A program made the position numbers and the translations under genes. A DNA stretch of 64,000 nucleotides from Halieaceae bacterium. Its GTDB lineage: Bacteria; Pseudomonadota; Gammaproteobacteria; Pseudomonadales; Halieaceae. How positions within the stretch are numbered: position 1 is the first letter of the stretch; each line of letters starts with the position of its first letter. The stretch lies in NCBI GenBank assembly GCA_902631395.1, contig CACOYM010000005.1, positions 84,412-148,411 on the forward strand. Reading direction: 5' to 3'. Of the stretch, positions 49,001 to 57,033 are shown in pieces. The notes under the pieces are model-generated. The model was not told the origin of the DNA and made no database searches. It saw only the letters and a list, made by a program, of their open reading frames with translations.

Positions 49001-49166
49001 TGCAGTACAGGACCGTTACCGACAAAGCCTGATGACTGCGCAGTTACTGCTGGTCAAGGGCACCGTTGAATCACGAGAAGGCGTTATTCACGTTATCGCC
49101 AGTACGCTAGAGGACTGTAGCGGCCATCTCACCGCGCTGACGGTTCAGTCCCGAGATTTCCACTGA
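46083..49166 (+). CDS. dnaE2: error-prone DNA polymerase DnaE2 (ImuC)
   Basis: DnaE2 is the C-family polymerase that extends across lesions in the SOS mutasome. The 1027-residue protein has an N-terminal PHP domain starting [23 protein letters not shown], the palm with [24 protein letters not shown], the finger [29 protein letters not shown], and a C-terminal OB domain ([19 protein letters not shown]). It lacks the long C-terminal tau-binding tail of DnaE1. GTG 46083 fits homologues; a GTG at 46038 would read through the LexA box. It is probably the distal, independently regulated part of the cassette. Confidence 0.94.
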   Translation: [1027 protein letters not shown]

Positions 49167-49369
49167 AAACAGACCGACCCACCGCGCTTGTTACACGGCT
49201 TACACGGCACTTTTAGCGTTGCACGTTTAACGTCTCACTTCCGGAATCCCGCCAAACTTCATCGCATACGGGATATCGGAACAGTCGTAAAAATTTGAGC
49301 GTCACAGAGGGCATGACTGACGGTCAACGGGCACGACGAAAACGACGCTGATAGGGCGAGCCGCAGGGG

Positions 49370-49567
49370 CTATTCCGCCTCGGAGCGCACCTCTGCCTGC
49401 AACCACCCACCCGACTCTTCCCGCAGGTGGAATTCGATAGGCCGACAGCACACCTGACAGTCCTCGATGTAATCCACACCCACATCTTCAGGGTTGAGCA
49501 ACACATCGATGGACTCACCACAGTACGGACAATAGATGCTACTTTCCTGCAGGCCCGGAGCGTTCAT
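49370..49567 (-). CDS. CPXCG-motif cysteine-rich protein
   Basis: A 65-residue putative zinc-ribbon protein with two cysteine pairs: IYCPYCGESIDVLLNPEDVGVDYIEDCQVCCRPIEF. The family name CPXCG follows the first pair. The role is unknown. The start ATG 49567 is 6 bases after the stop of the monooxygenase gene at 49574 on the same strand, so the two may be cotranscribed. Confidence 0.82.
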   Translation of the reverse strand: MNAPGLQESSIYCPYCGESIDVLLNPEDVGVDYIEDCQVCCRPIEFHLREESGGWLQAEVRSEAE

Positions 49568-49573
49568 AGTGCT

Positions 49574-51112
49574 TCAGCTGGCTTCCTGAAGCTCCGCAAC
49601 CTTAGCCGCGGCTGCCGCTGTTCCGAAGTTTAGCACTTCATCCACGATCGGCTCGTCACGGAACATCTTGCGATCTTTGCGGTAATTCTGTGGGTTCATC
49701 CAGGGCATTTCGTCTCCCTGTTTCGGGAATCGATGCATCACTCTCTGCATATAGCCCGCAGAAAAGTCATCGATCCAGAAACGCTGGGTCATGGAATCCG
49801 CAAGCTCATCGGCAATTCGTGGTGTGACGGTCGTCGCACCCTCCTGCCGCATGTGATTCAAAAGACGACACATCCAGTTAGCAATCAAATCGGCACGCAG
49901 TGTCCAGGATGCGTTGATGTAACCAAAGGTATGCACCATGTTCGGCACGTTAGAGCACATCATACCTTTGTATGTCCATTCATTGGCGAAATCGATCGCC
50001 TCACCGTCGAGGGTAAATTCGGCGCCGCCCAGAATGACCAGCTCCAGGCCTGTCGCACAGACGATAATGTCGGCGTCGAGATGCTCACCCGACATTAACT
50101 GAAAACCCGAGGGAGTGATCTTTTCAATGTGGTCCGTCACCACCGAGGCCTTGCCGGATTGGATGGCACGAAACAAATCGTCATCGGGCACGAGGCAAAG
50201 CCGCTGGTCCCATGGGTTATAGCGGGGCGTGAAGTGCTTGTCGACATCGACCAGCTCGCCAATTTCCTCGCGCACCTTCTTCAACAAGGAGCGCTTGAGA
50301 ACGCCTGGGGCGACACGGCTCAATTGATACATCCACTGCTGCCAAACCGTATTTCTCCACCTGACAAGGTCATAGGCCAATTTGGGCGGCAATCGCTTAC
50401 GAAGCCAATTAGCCAGACCATCAACTGATGGCCTCGAGACAACATAAGTGGGGGAGCGCTGTAGCATCGTCACGTGGGCAGCCTGTCTCGACATGTTGGG
50501 CACCAACGTCATCGCCGTCGCCCCAGAGCCAATGACCACGACTTTCTTGCCTGCATGATCCAGATCTTCTGGCCAGAACTGCGGGTGCACCCACTCTCCG
50601 TCGAAAGAGGCTTTCCCCTCAAATTCAGGCTCGTAGCCTTGGTCATAGCTGTAGTAGCCAGCGCACATCATAAGGAAACCACACCGATAACGGCGCACGC
50701 CATCGGGCGTGTCGACAGTCAGCTCCCATTGGCCGCGCTCACTGCACCAATCTGCCGCCACGAGTTTCTGACTGAAGCGAATACGCTCACGAATGCGATA
50801 TTCATCTGCAGTCTCATTCACATAGCTGAGGATAGACGGGCCGTCGGCGATACTCTTCTCTGCCTCCCAAGGTTTGAAGTCGTAGCCAAGCGTATGCATA
50901 TCGCTGTCCGAGCGAATCCCGGGATAGCGAAATAGATCCCAAGTGCCGCCGATCGCCTCGCGACGCTCAAGCAAAATGAAGTTCCGATCGGGGCAGTCAC
51001 GTTGCAAACGCACCGCGGTACCAATGCCCGAGAGGCCGGCTCCGATGATGATCACATCGAAAGACTCGGCATCTATATTTTGAATCGCAGGAATATCGAC
51101 TGTTGAATTCAT
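49574..51112 (-). CDS. flavin-containing monooxygenase, Baeyer-Villiger type
   Basis: A 512-residue NADPH/FAD monooxygenase. The FAD site is VIIIGAGLSGIGTAVRL, the NADPH site VVVIGSGATAMTL, and between them lies FDGEWVHPQFWP, a match to the Baeyer-Villiger fingerprint FxGxxxHxxxWP. Such enzymes insert oxygen next to ketones or oxidise soft heteroatoms. The substrate is unknown. ATG 51112 is preceded by GGAGGG. It stands alone upstream with CPXCG downstream. Confidence 0.88.
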   Translation of the reverse strand: MNSTVDIPAIQNIDAESFDVIIIGAGLSGIGTAVRLQRDCPDRNFILLERREAIGGTWDLFRYPGIRSDSDMHTLGYDFKPWEAEKSIADGPSILSYVNETADEYRIRERIRFSQKLVAADWCSERGQWELTVDTPDGVRRYRCGFLMMCAGYYSYDQGYEPEFEGKASFDGEWVHPQFWPEDLDHAGKKVVVIGSGATAMTLVPNMSRQAAHVTMLQRSPTYVVSRPSVDGLANWLRKRLPPKLAYDLVRWRNTVWQQWMYQLSRVAPGVLKRSLLKKVREEIGELVDVDKHFTPRYNPWDQRLCLVPDDDLFRAIQSGKASVVTDHIEKITPSGFQLMSGEHLDADIIVCATGLELVILGGAEFTLDGEAIDFANEWTYKGMMCSNVPNMVHTFGYINASWTLRADLIANWMCRLLNHMRQEGATTVTPRIADELADSMTQRFWIDDFSAGYMQRVMHRFPKQGDEMPWMNPQNYRKDRKMFRDEPIVDEVLNFGTAAAAAKVAELQEAS

Positions 51113-51269
51113 TTGTCTGCCCTCCGGCAGCGCAGGCCACATGGATAGAAACGCAGCGGTTCACTGCTGCGAAGGCGGACGCGTGCCGATTTAATCGCAT
51201 TCCACTTTACACGGTTTTCATAACACCCGTGGCACGCGTCACGCCCGCATCGATCCGCTGGCTGTGGAA

Positions 51270-52490
51270 CTATTCGTGACGGCGACCCTTATTGGCGGCG
51301 ATGCGTAATCTGAGGGCGTTGAGCTTGATGAACCCTTCAGCATCAGCCTGATCGTAAGCACCATCGTCGGCCTCAAAGGTCGCGATATTTTCATCGAAAA
51401 GGGAGTTGCTGGAACGCCTGCCTGTCACGGTCACATTGCCTTTGTATAGCGCCACACGGACTTCGCCATTGACGACTGTTTGCGTCTGGTCTATCGCGGC
51501 CTGCAACGCATGGCGTTCGGGAGACCACCAGTATCCGTTGTAAATCAATTTGGCATATCGGGGCATCAGCTCATCCTTCAGATGCGCAACTTCCCGGTCT
51601 AGCGTGATCGACTCAATAGCGCGGTGCGCACGCAGCAGAATACTGCCGCCTGGTGTCTCGTAGCATCCCCGCGACTTCATCCCCACGTAACGGTTCTCAA
51701 CGATATCTGCTCGACCGATACCGTTGACACCGCCGCGCTGATTCAGCTTAGCCAGTACCGCAGCGGGAGACAGCGGCTTACCATCTATCGCCACCACGTC
51801 CCCCTTCTCAAACGTCAGGGTCAGCTCCTCTGCCTGGTTGGGCGCAGCCTCTGGGCTCACCGTCCACCGCCACATATCCTCCTCGGGCGGCACCCAAGGA
51901 TCCTCGAGTACATCTCCTTCATAGGAAATATGAAGTAAGTTGGCGTCCATCGAGTAGGGTGATTTTTTCTGCGCCTTGGCAAAATCAACGGCGATATCGT
52001 GTTGTTCACAATACGCCATAAGCGATTCCCTAGAGTTAAGATCCCACTCCCGCCAAGGCGCGATCACCTGAATGCCGGGTTTCAACGCATAAGCCCCCAG
52101 CTCAAACCGGACCTGATCATTGCCTTTACCGGTAGCACCGTGCGCAATCGCATCAGCACCGGTATCGGTAGCGATTTCGACCAGCCGCTGCGCAATCAAA
52201 GGCCGCGCAATCGATGTGCCGAGCAAGTATTCGCCCTCGTATACCGTATTGGCTCGAAACATGGGAAATACGAAATCTTTGACGAAGCGCTCCTGCAAGT
52301 CTTCGATATATATTTCGTTGACGCCTAGGGCCTCTGCCTTCGCGCGAGCAGGCTCCACCTCCTCCCCCTGACCAATGTCAGCCGTAAAGGTCACAACTTC
52401 GCATTGATAGGTTTCCTGGAGCCATCGCACGATGACGGAGGTGTCTAACCCGCCAGAATATGCCAGTACGACTTTATCGACCGATGCCAT
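51270..52490 (-). CDS. argG: argininosuccinate synthase
   Basis: ArgG condenses citrulline and aspartate using ATP in arginine synthesis. The 406-residue protein has the PP-loop [18 protein letters not shown], the citrulline/aspartate region [16 protein letters not shown], and the C-terminal [18 protein letters not shown]. Length and motifs are standard. It is divergent from pyrC by 117 bases. Confidence 0.97.
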   Translation of the reverse strand: MASVDKVVLAYSGGLDTSVIVRWLQETYQCEVVTFTADIGQGEEVEPARAKAEALGVNEIYIEDLQERFVKDFVFPMFRANTVYEGEYLLGTSIARPLIAQRLVEIATDTGADAIAHGATGKGNDQVRFELGAYALKPGIQVIAPWREWDLNSRESLMAYCEQHDIAVDFAKAQKKSPYSMDANLLHISYEGDVLEDPWVPPEEDMWRWTVSPEAAPNQAEELTLTFEKGDVVAIDGKPLSPAAVLAKLNQRGGVNGIGRADIVENRYVGMKSRGCYETPGGSILLRAHRAIESITLDREVAHLKDELMPRYAKLIYNGYWWSPERHALQAAIDQTQTVVNGEVRVALYKGNVTVTGRRSSNSLFDENIATFEADDGAYDQADAEGFIKLNALRLRIAANKGRRHE

Positions 52491-52607
52491 AACGCTGCCT
52501 CAAAAAAAGAGGGACAGTAGTGTACGTCCGCGACACGGCTTTCGCCACCAAAGCTCCGCGATGAGCGAGCTCTGCTACACTGCACGCGTTTCAATCGCGG
52601 CGCCAAC

Positions 52608-53648
52608 ATGACCTCGCTCACCATGACATTGCCGGACGACTGGCACATCCACCTGCGCGATGGATCGGCGCTGGCCATTACCGTACCCGATATCGCCGGT
52701 TGGGCAGGACGCGCCATTGTCATGCCCAATCTCACGCCGCCCGTGCTTACTGTCGATGACGCTCTGGCCTACCGAGATCGTATTCTGGCCCACGTACCCG
52801 CAGGCCAGTCTTTCGAGCCGCTCATGACGCTGTATCTGACAGACGATACCTGCGCGTCGATTATCGCCGATGCCGCCGCCTCGCCCCATGTGCATGGTGT
52901 CAAACTTTACCCCGCCGGAGCCACCACCAACTCCGACGCAGGCGTTACCGGTCTGGAAGCGCTCTACCCCGTCATCGAGGCGATGCAAGCGCACGACCTA
53001 ACACTCCTGATCCATGGGGAAGTCACCGACCACAGCGTTGACATCTTTGATCGCGAAAAAGTCTTTATTGACACTGCATTGGTCCCACTGACCGAAGCGT
53101 TTCCCGACTTGCGCGTCGTGCTCGAGCACATCACCACTGCCGACGCAGTCCAGTTTGTCGAAACCGCGGGTGATAACGTCGCGGCTACGGTGACCGCTCA
53201 TCACCTGCTCTACAACCGCAATGATATGCTGGTGGGCGGTATCAAACCTCATCTCTTCTGCCTGCCTGTACTCAAACGAGATCGACACCAAACGGCTCTG
53301 CGCGCTGCAGTCACGTCGGGAAATCCACGTTTCTTTCTCGGCACCGATTCGGCACCGCATGCGCAAGGCGAAAAAGAATCCAGCTGCGGCTGCGCAGGCT
53401 GCTATACCGCACACGCGGCATTACCTTTGTATGCAGAGGTGTTCGAGGAAGAAAATGCCCTCGATCGTCTCGAGGCTTTTGCCAGCTTCCACGGCCCAGA
53501 CTTCTATCGGCTTCCCCGTAATTCAAGATCCATCACGCTGAGCCGGACATGTCAGACCATTCCAGACGACTTCCCTCTGGGTGGAGACAGGTTGATCCCC
53601 ATCCGGGCGGGCGAGACTGTCGCGTGGACGGCGCACAACGTCACCTGA
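52608..53648 (+). CDS. pyrC: dihydroorotase
   Basis: PyrC cyclises carbamoyl aspartate to dihydroorotate in pyrimidine synthesis. This 346-residue type II enzyme shows the zinc motif [19 protein letters not shown], the carboxylated-Lys region [10 protein letters not shown], the histidines in LIHGEVTD and LEHITT, and the catalytic Asp in GTDSAPH. The TGA overlaps the rnt start (TGATG). An ATG five codons later is an alternative start. Confidence 0.96.
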   Translation: MTSLTMTLPDDWHIHLRDGSALAITVPDIAGWAGRAIVMPNLTPPVLTVDDALAYRDRILAHVPAGQSFEPLMTLYLTDDTCASIIADAAASPHVHGVKLYPAGATTNSDAGVTGLEALYPVIEAMQAHDLTLLIHGEVTDHSVDIFDREKVFIDTALVPLTEAFPDLRVVLEHITTADAVQFVETAGDNVAATVTAHHLLYNRNDMLVGGIKPHLFCLPVLKRDRHQTALRAAVTSGNPRFFLGTDSAPHAQGEKESSCGCAGCYTAHAALPLYAEVFEEENALDRLEAFASFHGPDFYRLPRNSRSITLSRTCQTIPDDFPLGGDRLIPIRAGETVAWTAHNVT

Positions 53649-54298
53649 TGTCAGAGAGTGAAGTCACGCACATGAAGGACCGCTTCCGCGGTTTTTTACC
53701 CGTCGTAGTCGACATCGAGACAAGCGGTTTCAATTGCCAAACCGACGCCATCCTCGAAATCGCCATGACCACGCTGACGATGGACGACGCGGGGTTGCTG
53801 ACCGTTGATGAAACCCACAGCCGCAACGTCGAACCCTTCGAGGGCGCGAATCTAGACCCTTCGGCACTTGAGTTCACAGGCATCGATCCCGAGAGTCCTC
53901 TGCGCGGCGCGGTCCCTGAGGACATCGCATTAGGAGAGCTATTCGGAGTCGTTCGCCAAGCGGTGAAAACCCATCACTGCAACCGAGCGATCTTAGTTGG
54001 CCATAACGCGCATTTCGACGCGGGATTTCTCAACGTCGCGACTGAAAGACTGGGACTAAAGCGCAATCCGTTCCACCCGTTCTCGCACTTCGACACGGCA
54101 ACGCTCGCAGGCCTTGCATACGGTCACACGGTGCTCGCGCGCGCCTGCTCACTTGCGGGCATCCCCTTTGATAACCGGGAAGCCCACTCCGCGCATTATG
54201 ACGCGTCCAAAACCGCAGAGCTTTTTTGCCTTATCGTGAATCGTTGGCAGTCGCTTGGAGGTTGGTTTCCAACGGCGCCGGCTGAGGACCCCGAATAA
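53648..54298 (+). CDS. rnt: ribonuclease T
   Basis: RNase T is a DEDD 3'-5' exoribonuclease trimming tRNA and 5S/23S rRNA ends. The 216-residue product has Exo I VVVDIETSGFN (Asp-Glu), Exo II VGHNAHFDAGFLN and Exo III HSAHYDASKTAELF. ATG 53648 is joined to the pyrC stop; a second ATG at 53672 is possible. The pyrC-rnt pair is conserved in Pseudomonas-like bacteria. Its last 68 bases overlap the convergent amidohydrolase gene. Confidence 0.94.
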   Translation: MSESEVTHMKDRFRGFLPVVVDIETSGFNCQTDAILEIAMTTLTMDDAGLLTVDETHSRNVEPFEGANLDPSALEFTGIDPESPLRGAVPEDIALGELFGVVRQAVKTHHCNRAILVGHNAHFDAGFLNVATERLGLKRNPFHPFSHFDTATLAGLAYGHTVLARACSLAGIPFDNREAHSAHYDASKTAELFCLIVNRWQSLGGWFPTAPAEDPE

Positions 54299-55991
54299 CC
54301 CTCCCCGGACAGTCACCTGTCTTTGCGCCGTGACGAAACGTTACACGGCCCGATTTGATCGTAAAGTCGTACCCATCAGCGGTCTGTAACAACCGGCGGC
54401 CGCCAGCAGGCAGATCAAAAGCGACTGTCGGCAGGTTCAGTGACAGCGACGCCATATCGATGATATTGATATCTGCCATCAAGCCGGGCGCCAGTCTGCC
54501 GCGGTCCTCCAACCCATAGAGCGACGCCGTATCCTGACACTGCCGTTTGATAGCATGCTCCAGTGGCAGACGCGTCCCCTCTCGGTCTCGCACCCAGTGC
54601 TGCAACATGAATGTTGTCGCCGCCGCATCACAGATGGTGCCGCAATGGGCGCCGCCGTCAGACAGCGAGTTGACGCAATCATCCGAGAACAGCGCGCTCT
54701 CAAGAAAATCTAGGTTGCCGTTGGCATAGTTTAGGAGCGGGAAGTAGATCATGCCGGTGCCACCATCGCGCATCATGAAGTCGTACACGTGCTCCTCCGG
54801 CGTGACGCCTGCGACCTCGGCGCGCCGCTCGATGGACTGCTCAGCACTGGGTTCATAGTTGAAACCCGGCAGCATTTCGTACTGCATCGAAAAAGCGCTT
54901 TCCATCAGATCGGCAATCAGTTGCAAATCCGATCCAATCGGTTCGCCTTTCTCGGCAAGCAGCCTGCCGCGGAAATCGGAATCCTGCAGCCGTTCCCACT
55001 GCTCCGACCACGGTTTATCCGCAATAGCTTTCCAGCTCGGTCGCTGAGAGAAGGGGTGGAAAGTGGCACGCCATCCAAGAATCAGACCCGTGCCGCGCAT
55101 GGAAATCTGGGCCACGATGTTGGCGCCACGCGCGTTCTGATCCCGCATCGCCTGCAGTTGTCCCGCGAACGGCAGCTGCTTGATGGGGGACTCAAGCGCA
55201 GTAAAGGTCACGGGGGCACCGGTCTCACGACTCAGATCACCCATCCACTCGAACTCGTTCCACTCGGGCAGGAGATCGCTGGCGATCTCAAATACACCAT
55301 GGCCTGCCCGCTTGAGTGCGCGGCCAATCCCGAGCAGTTCCTCCTCGGTCGCGGTTGTACCGGGTACCAGTTCGCCATCAATCGACTTGTGCAGCACCGT
55401 CCTGGATGTCGAAAAGCCCAGCGCACCGGCATTCAGTCCTTCCTCGACAATAGCCGACATTCGGGCGATCTCAGTATCAGTCGGCGCCTCATTGGCCGCT
55501 CCTCGATCACCCATGACGTAGGCACGCACCGCGCCGTGGGGCACTTGCGCAGCCACATCCACCGTTCGGTCCAATTTCTCCAGAGCATCCAGATACTCGG
55601 GAAAAGACTCCCAATCCCAGGTCATTCCCTCGGTCAGGGCGCTCCCGGGAATATCTTCAACGCCTTCCATCAAACCGACCAACCACTCCTGACGGTCGAG
55701 CGCGGCGGGCGCAAAACCGACACCGCAATTGCCCATTACAACTGTGGTCACACCATGCCATGACGAGGGTGCCATTTCCGAATCCCACGTCGCCTGACCA
55801 TCATAATGAGTATGAATATCGACAAAACCCGGGGTCACCACGCGACCCGTTGCATCGATTTCTTCTGCAGCGGCCTCGGGCAAATTCCCCATCGCAACAA
55901 TGCGATCACCGACGACGCCGACATCCATGACCCGCCCCGGTGCTCCGCTTCCATCAACGACCAAGCCACCAGAAATTTTTAGGTCATACAT
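54231..55991 (-). CDS. amidohydrolase, D-aminoacylase-like
   Basis: A 586-residue amidohydrolase related to N-acyl-D-amino-acid deacylases and the imidazolonepropionase-like superfamily. It begins [19 protein letters not shown] and carries the metal motif [18 protein letters not shown] and the Cys ligand segment [13 protein letters not shown] seen in D-aminoacylases; [10 protein letters not shown] provides the catalytic Asp region. The substrate is not predictable. The final 22 residues overlap rnt on the other strand. A degenerate tandem repeat lies upstream of its start. Confidence 0.86.
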   Translation of the reverse strand: MYDLKISGGLVVDGSGAPGRVMDVGVVGDRIVAMGNLPEAAAEEIDATGRVVTPGFVDIHTHYDGQATWDSEMAPSSWHGVTTVVMGNCGVGFAPAALDRQEWLVGLMEGVEDIPGSALTEGMTWDWESFPEYLDALEKLDRTVDVAAQVPHGAVRAYVMGDRGAANEAPTDTEIARMSAIVEEGLNAGALGFSTSRTVLHKSIDGELVPGTTATEEELLGIGRALKRAGHGVFEIASDLLPEWNEFEWMGDLSRETGAPVTFTALESPIKQLPFAGQLQAMRDQNARGANIVAQISMRGTGLILGWRATFHPFSQRPSWKAIADKPWSEQWERLQDSDFRGRLLAEKGEPIGSDLQLIADLMESAFSMQYEMLPGFNYEPSAEQSIERRAEVAGVTPEEHVYDFMMRDGGTGMIYFPLLNYANGNLDFLESALFSDDCVNSLSDGGAHCGTICDAAATTFMLQHWVRDREGTRLPLEHAIKRQCQDTASLYGLEDRGRLAPGLMADINIIDMASLSLNLPTVAFDLPAGGRRLLQTADGYDFTIKSGRVTFRHGAKTGDCPGRVIRGPQPAPLETNLQATANDSR

Positions 55992-56031
55992 GATTGGTCT
56001 CCGTGTTCTGCAGGCACATTCTATGCCCCTA

Positions 56032-56155
56032 TCCCGTTTGAGTGTGTCCCGTTTAAATCAGTCCCGCTTGAATGGGTCTCGTTTAAACGAGTCCTGTCTT
56101 GGATAAGCTCTGTCCGGCATAAGTCCCGTCCCAGACGAGTCCCGCCCAGAATAAT
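56032..56155. repeat. degenerate tandem repeat, period about 15 bases
   Basis: Roughly eight units based on TCCCGTTTRAATVRG (for example TCCCGTTTAAATCAG and TCTCGTTTAAACGAG) follow one another between the amidohydrolase start and the Lon-N gene. The first four have exact 15-base spacing; later ones drift to 15-17. In one plus-strand frame they read as repeated SRLNx pentapeptides, but no start or ribosome binding site suggests a protein. Function unknown. Confidence 0.65.
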
Positions 56156-56171
56156 CCGAGCAGTCAGCTCG

Positions 56172-56783
56172 TTAACCGCCGCCCTCTCCGCTCAGCTCGG
56201 CGAGTATCTTATCCATTTCCTCCAATAATTGTTGCGCAGTCTCCGACCCCTGAAGCGAGTACTTAATCTCCTCATCGATAGGCAGCAACTGCGCCAACTG
56301 CGCGCCTACGGACCACGCGTTGCCAGGATCATGCTGTAACTGCAAGCGCTTGATTTGCGGGTGTCGCAGCAGACCCATCAGCACCTCCGACAAGCCCTCA
56401 AATTCGTCTGGCATAGGCGTTGGATCGGGCAATGGCAGCATCTCAACCTGCGCTTTGATCAGGCCATCGGGTTCACGCCACACCGACTGCACGTCAAATC
56501 GCTCCTGCCCCTCGATTACGATGCCCAGCAATCCGTTGGGCAATTGATCCCAGTCGACAATCCGCGCAAAGGTGCCGTAATCACCAATGTTCGGCGTGTC
56601 GATGGCACCACCCGACACCTCGGAACCCTGCTTGAGCCACACAACGCCAAAACCAGTCTGCTCGCGCATGCACCGTGCGACGAGACCGAGGTAGCGTTGT
56701 TCAAAAATCTGCAAGGACATCCGGCCCCAAGGCATCAATATAGAAGACAAGGGGAAAAGAGCGATTTCATTCGTATTAGACAC
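56172..56783 (-). CDS. LON N-terminal substrate-binding domain protein
   Basis: A 203-residue protein consisting of the Lon N-terminal PUA-like domain without ATPase or protease: IALFPLSSILMPWGRMSLQIFEQRYLGLVARCM, GTFARIVDWDQLPNGLLGIVIEGQERF. It is found widely in proteobacteria; the function is unknown, with substrate or cofactor binding proposed. It overlaps the YkgJ-like gene by 8 bases and ends the mpl-RND-YkgJ-LonN run of genes. Confidence 0.87.
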   Translation of the reverse strand: MSNTNEIALFPLSSILMPWGRMSLQIFEQRYLGLVARCMREQTGFGVVWLKQGSEVSGGAIDTPNIGDYGTFARIVDWDQLPNGLLGIVIEGQERFDVQSVWREPDGLIKAQVEMLPLPDPTPMPDEFEGLSEVLMGLLRHPQIKRLQLQHDPGNAWSVGAQLAQLLPIDEEIKYSLQGSETAQQLLEEMDKILAELSGEGGG

Positions 56784-57033
56784 GGGACGTTGCAGTCTCC
56801 ATCAAATTGAGTAGTGCAAGAGCCTCATCTCGGCTATCACCACACACAGCAGGCTCAGGCAGAAACTGCGTGCAGACATAGGGCCGACGAGGATCGCCAA
56901 ACAGCCCGCATCCCCTGTTGGGTGTGAGGTGCACACAGGCGAGCCCCGCGGGTTTTCCAGAAGGCATCCCGAAAAAACTCTCGGAAATAGACGGCGCGAC
57001 GCAACAGGCGCCGCAATCGGTGCGACATTGCAT
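56776..57033 (-). CDS. YkgJ family cysteine-cluster protein
   Basis: An 85-residue protein with the YkgJ pattern: CRTDCGACCVAPSI near the N-terminus, then GLACVHLTPNRGCGLFGDPRRPYVC, giving about eight cysteines that could bind zinc or an iron-sulfur cluster. It has no known function. ATG 57033 overlaps the RND transporter stop by one base and its own end overlaps the Lon-N gene, so it is in a tight operon. Confidence 0.86.
   Translation of the reverse strand: MQCRTDCGACCVAPSISESFFGMPSGKPAGLACVHLTPNRGCGLFGDPRRPYVCTQFLPEPAVCGDSRDEALALLNLMETATSRV

Noticed and set aside
56010..56106. A pentapeptide-repeat protein encoded by the 15-base repeats
   Set aside because: The frame has no suitable start of its own and covers only a few units before a stop; the reading is more likely a by-product of the 15-base period.
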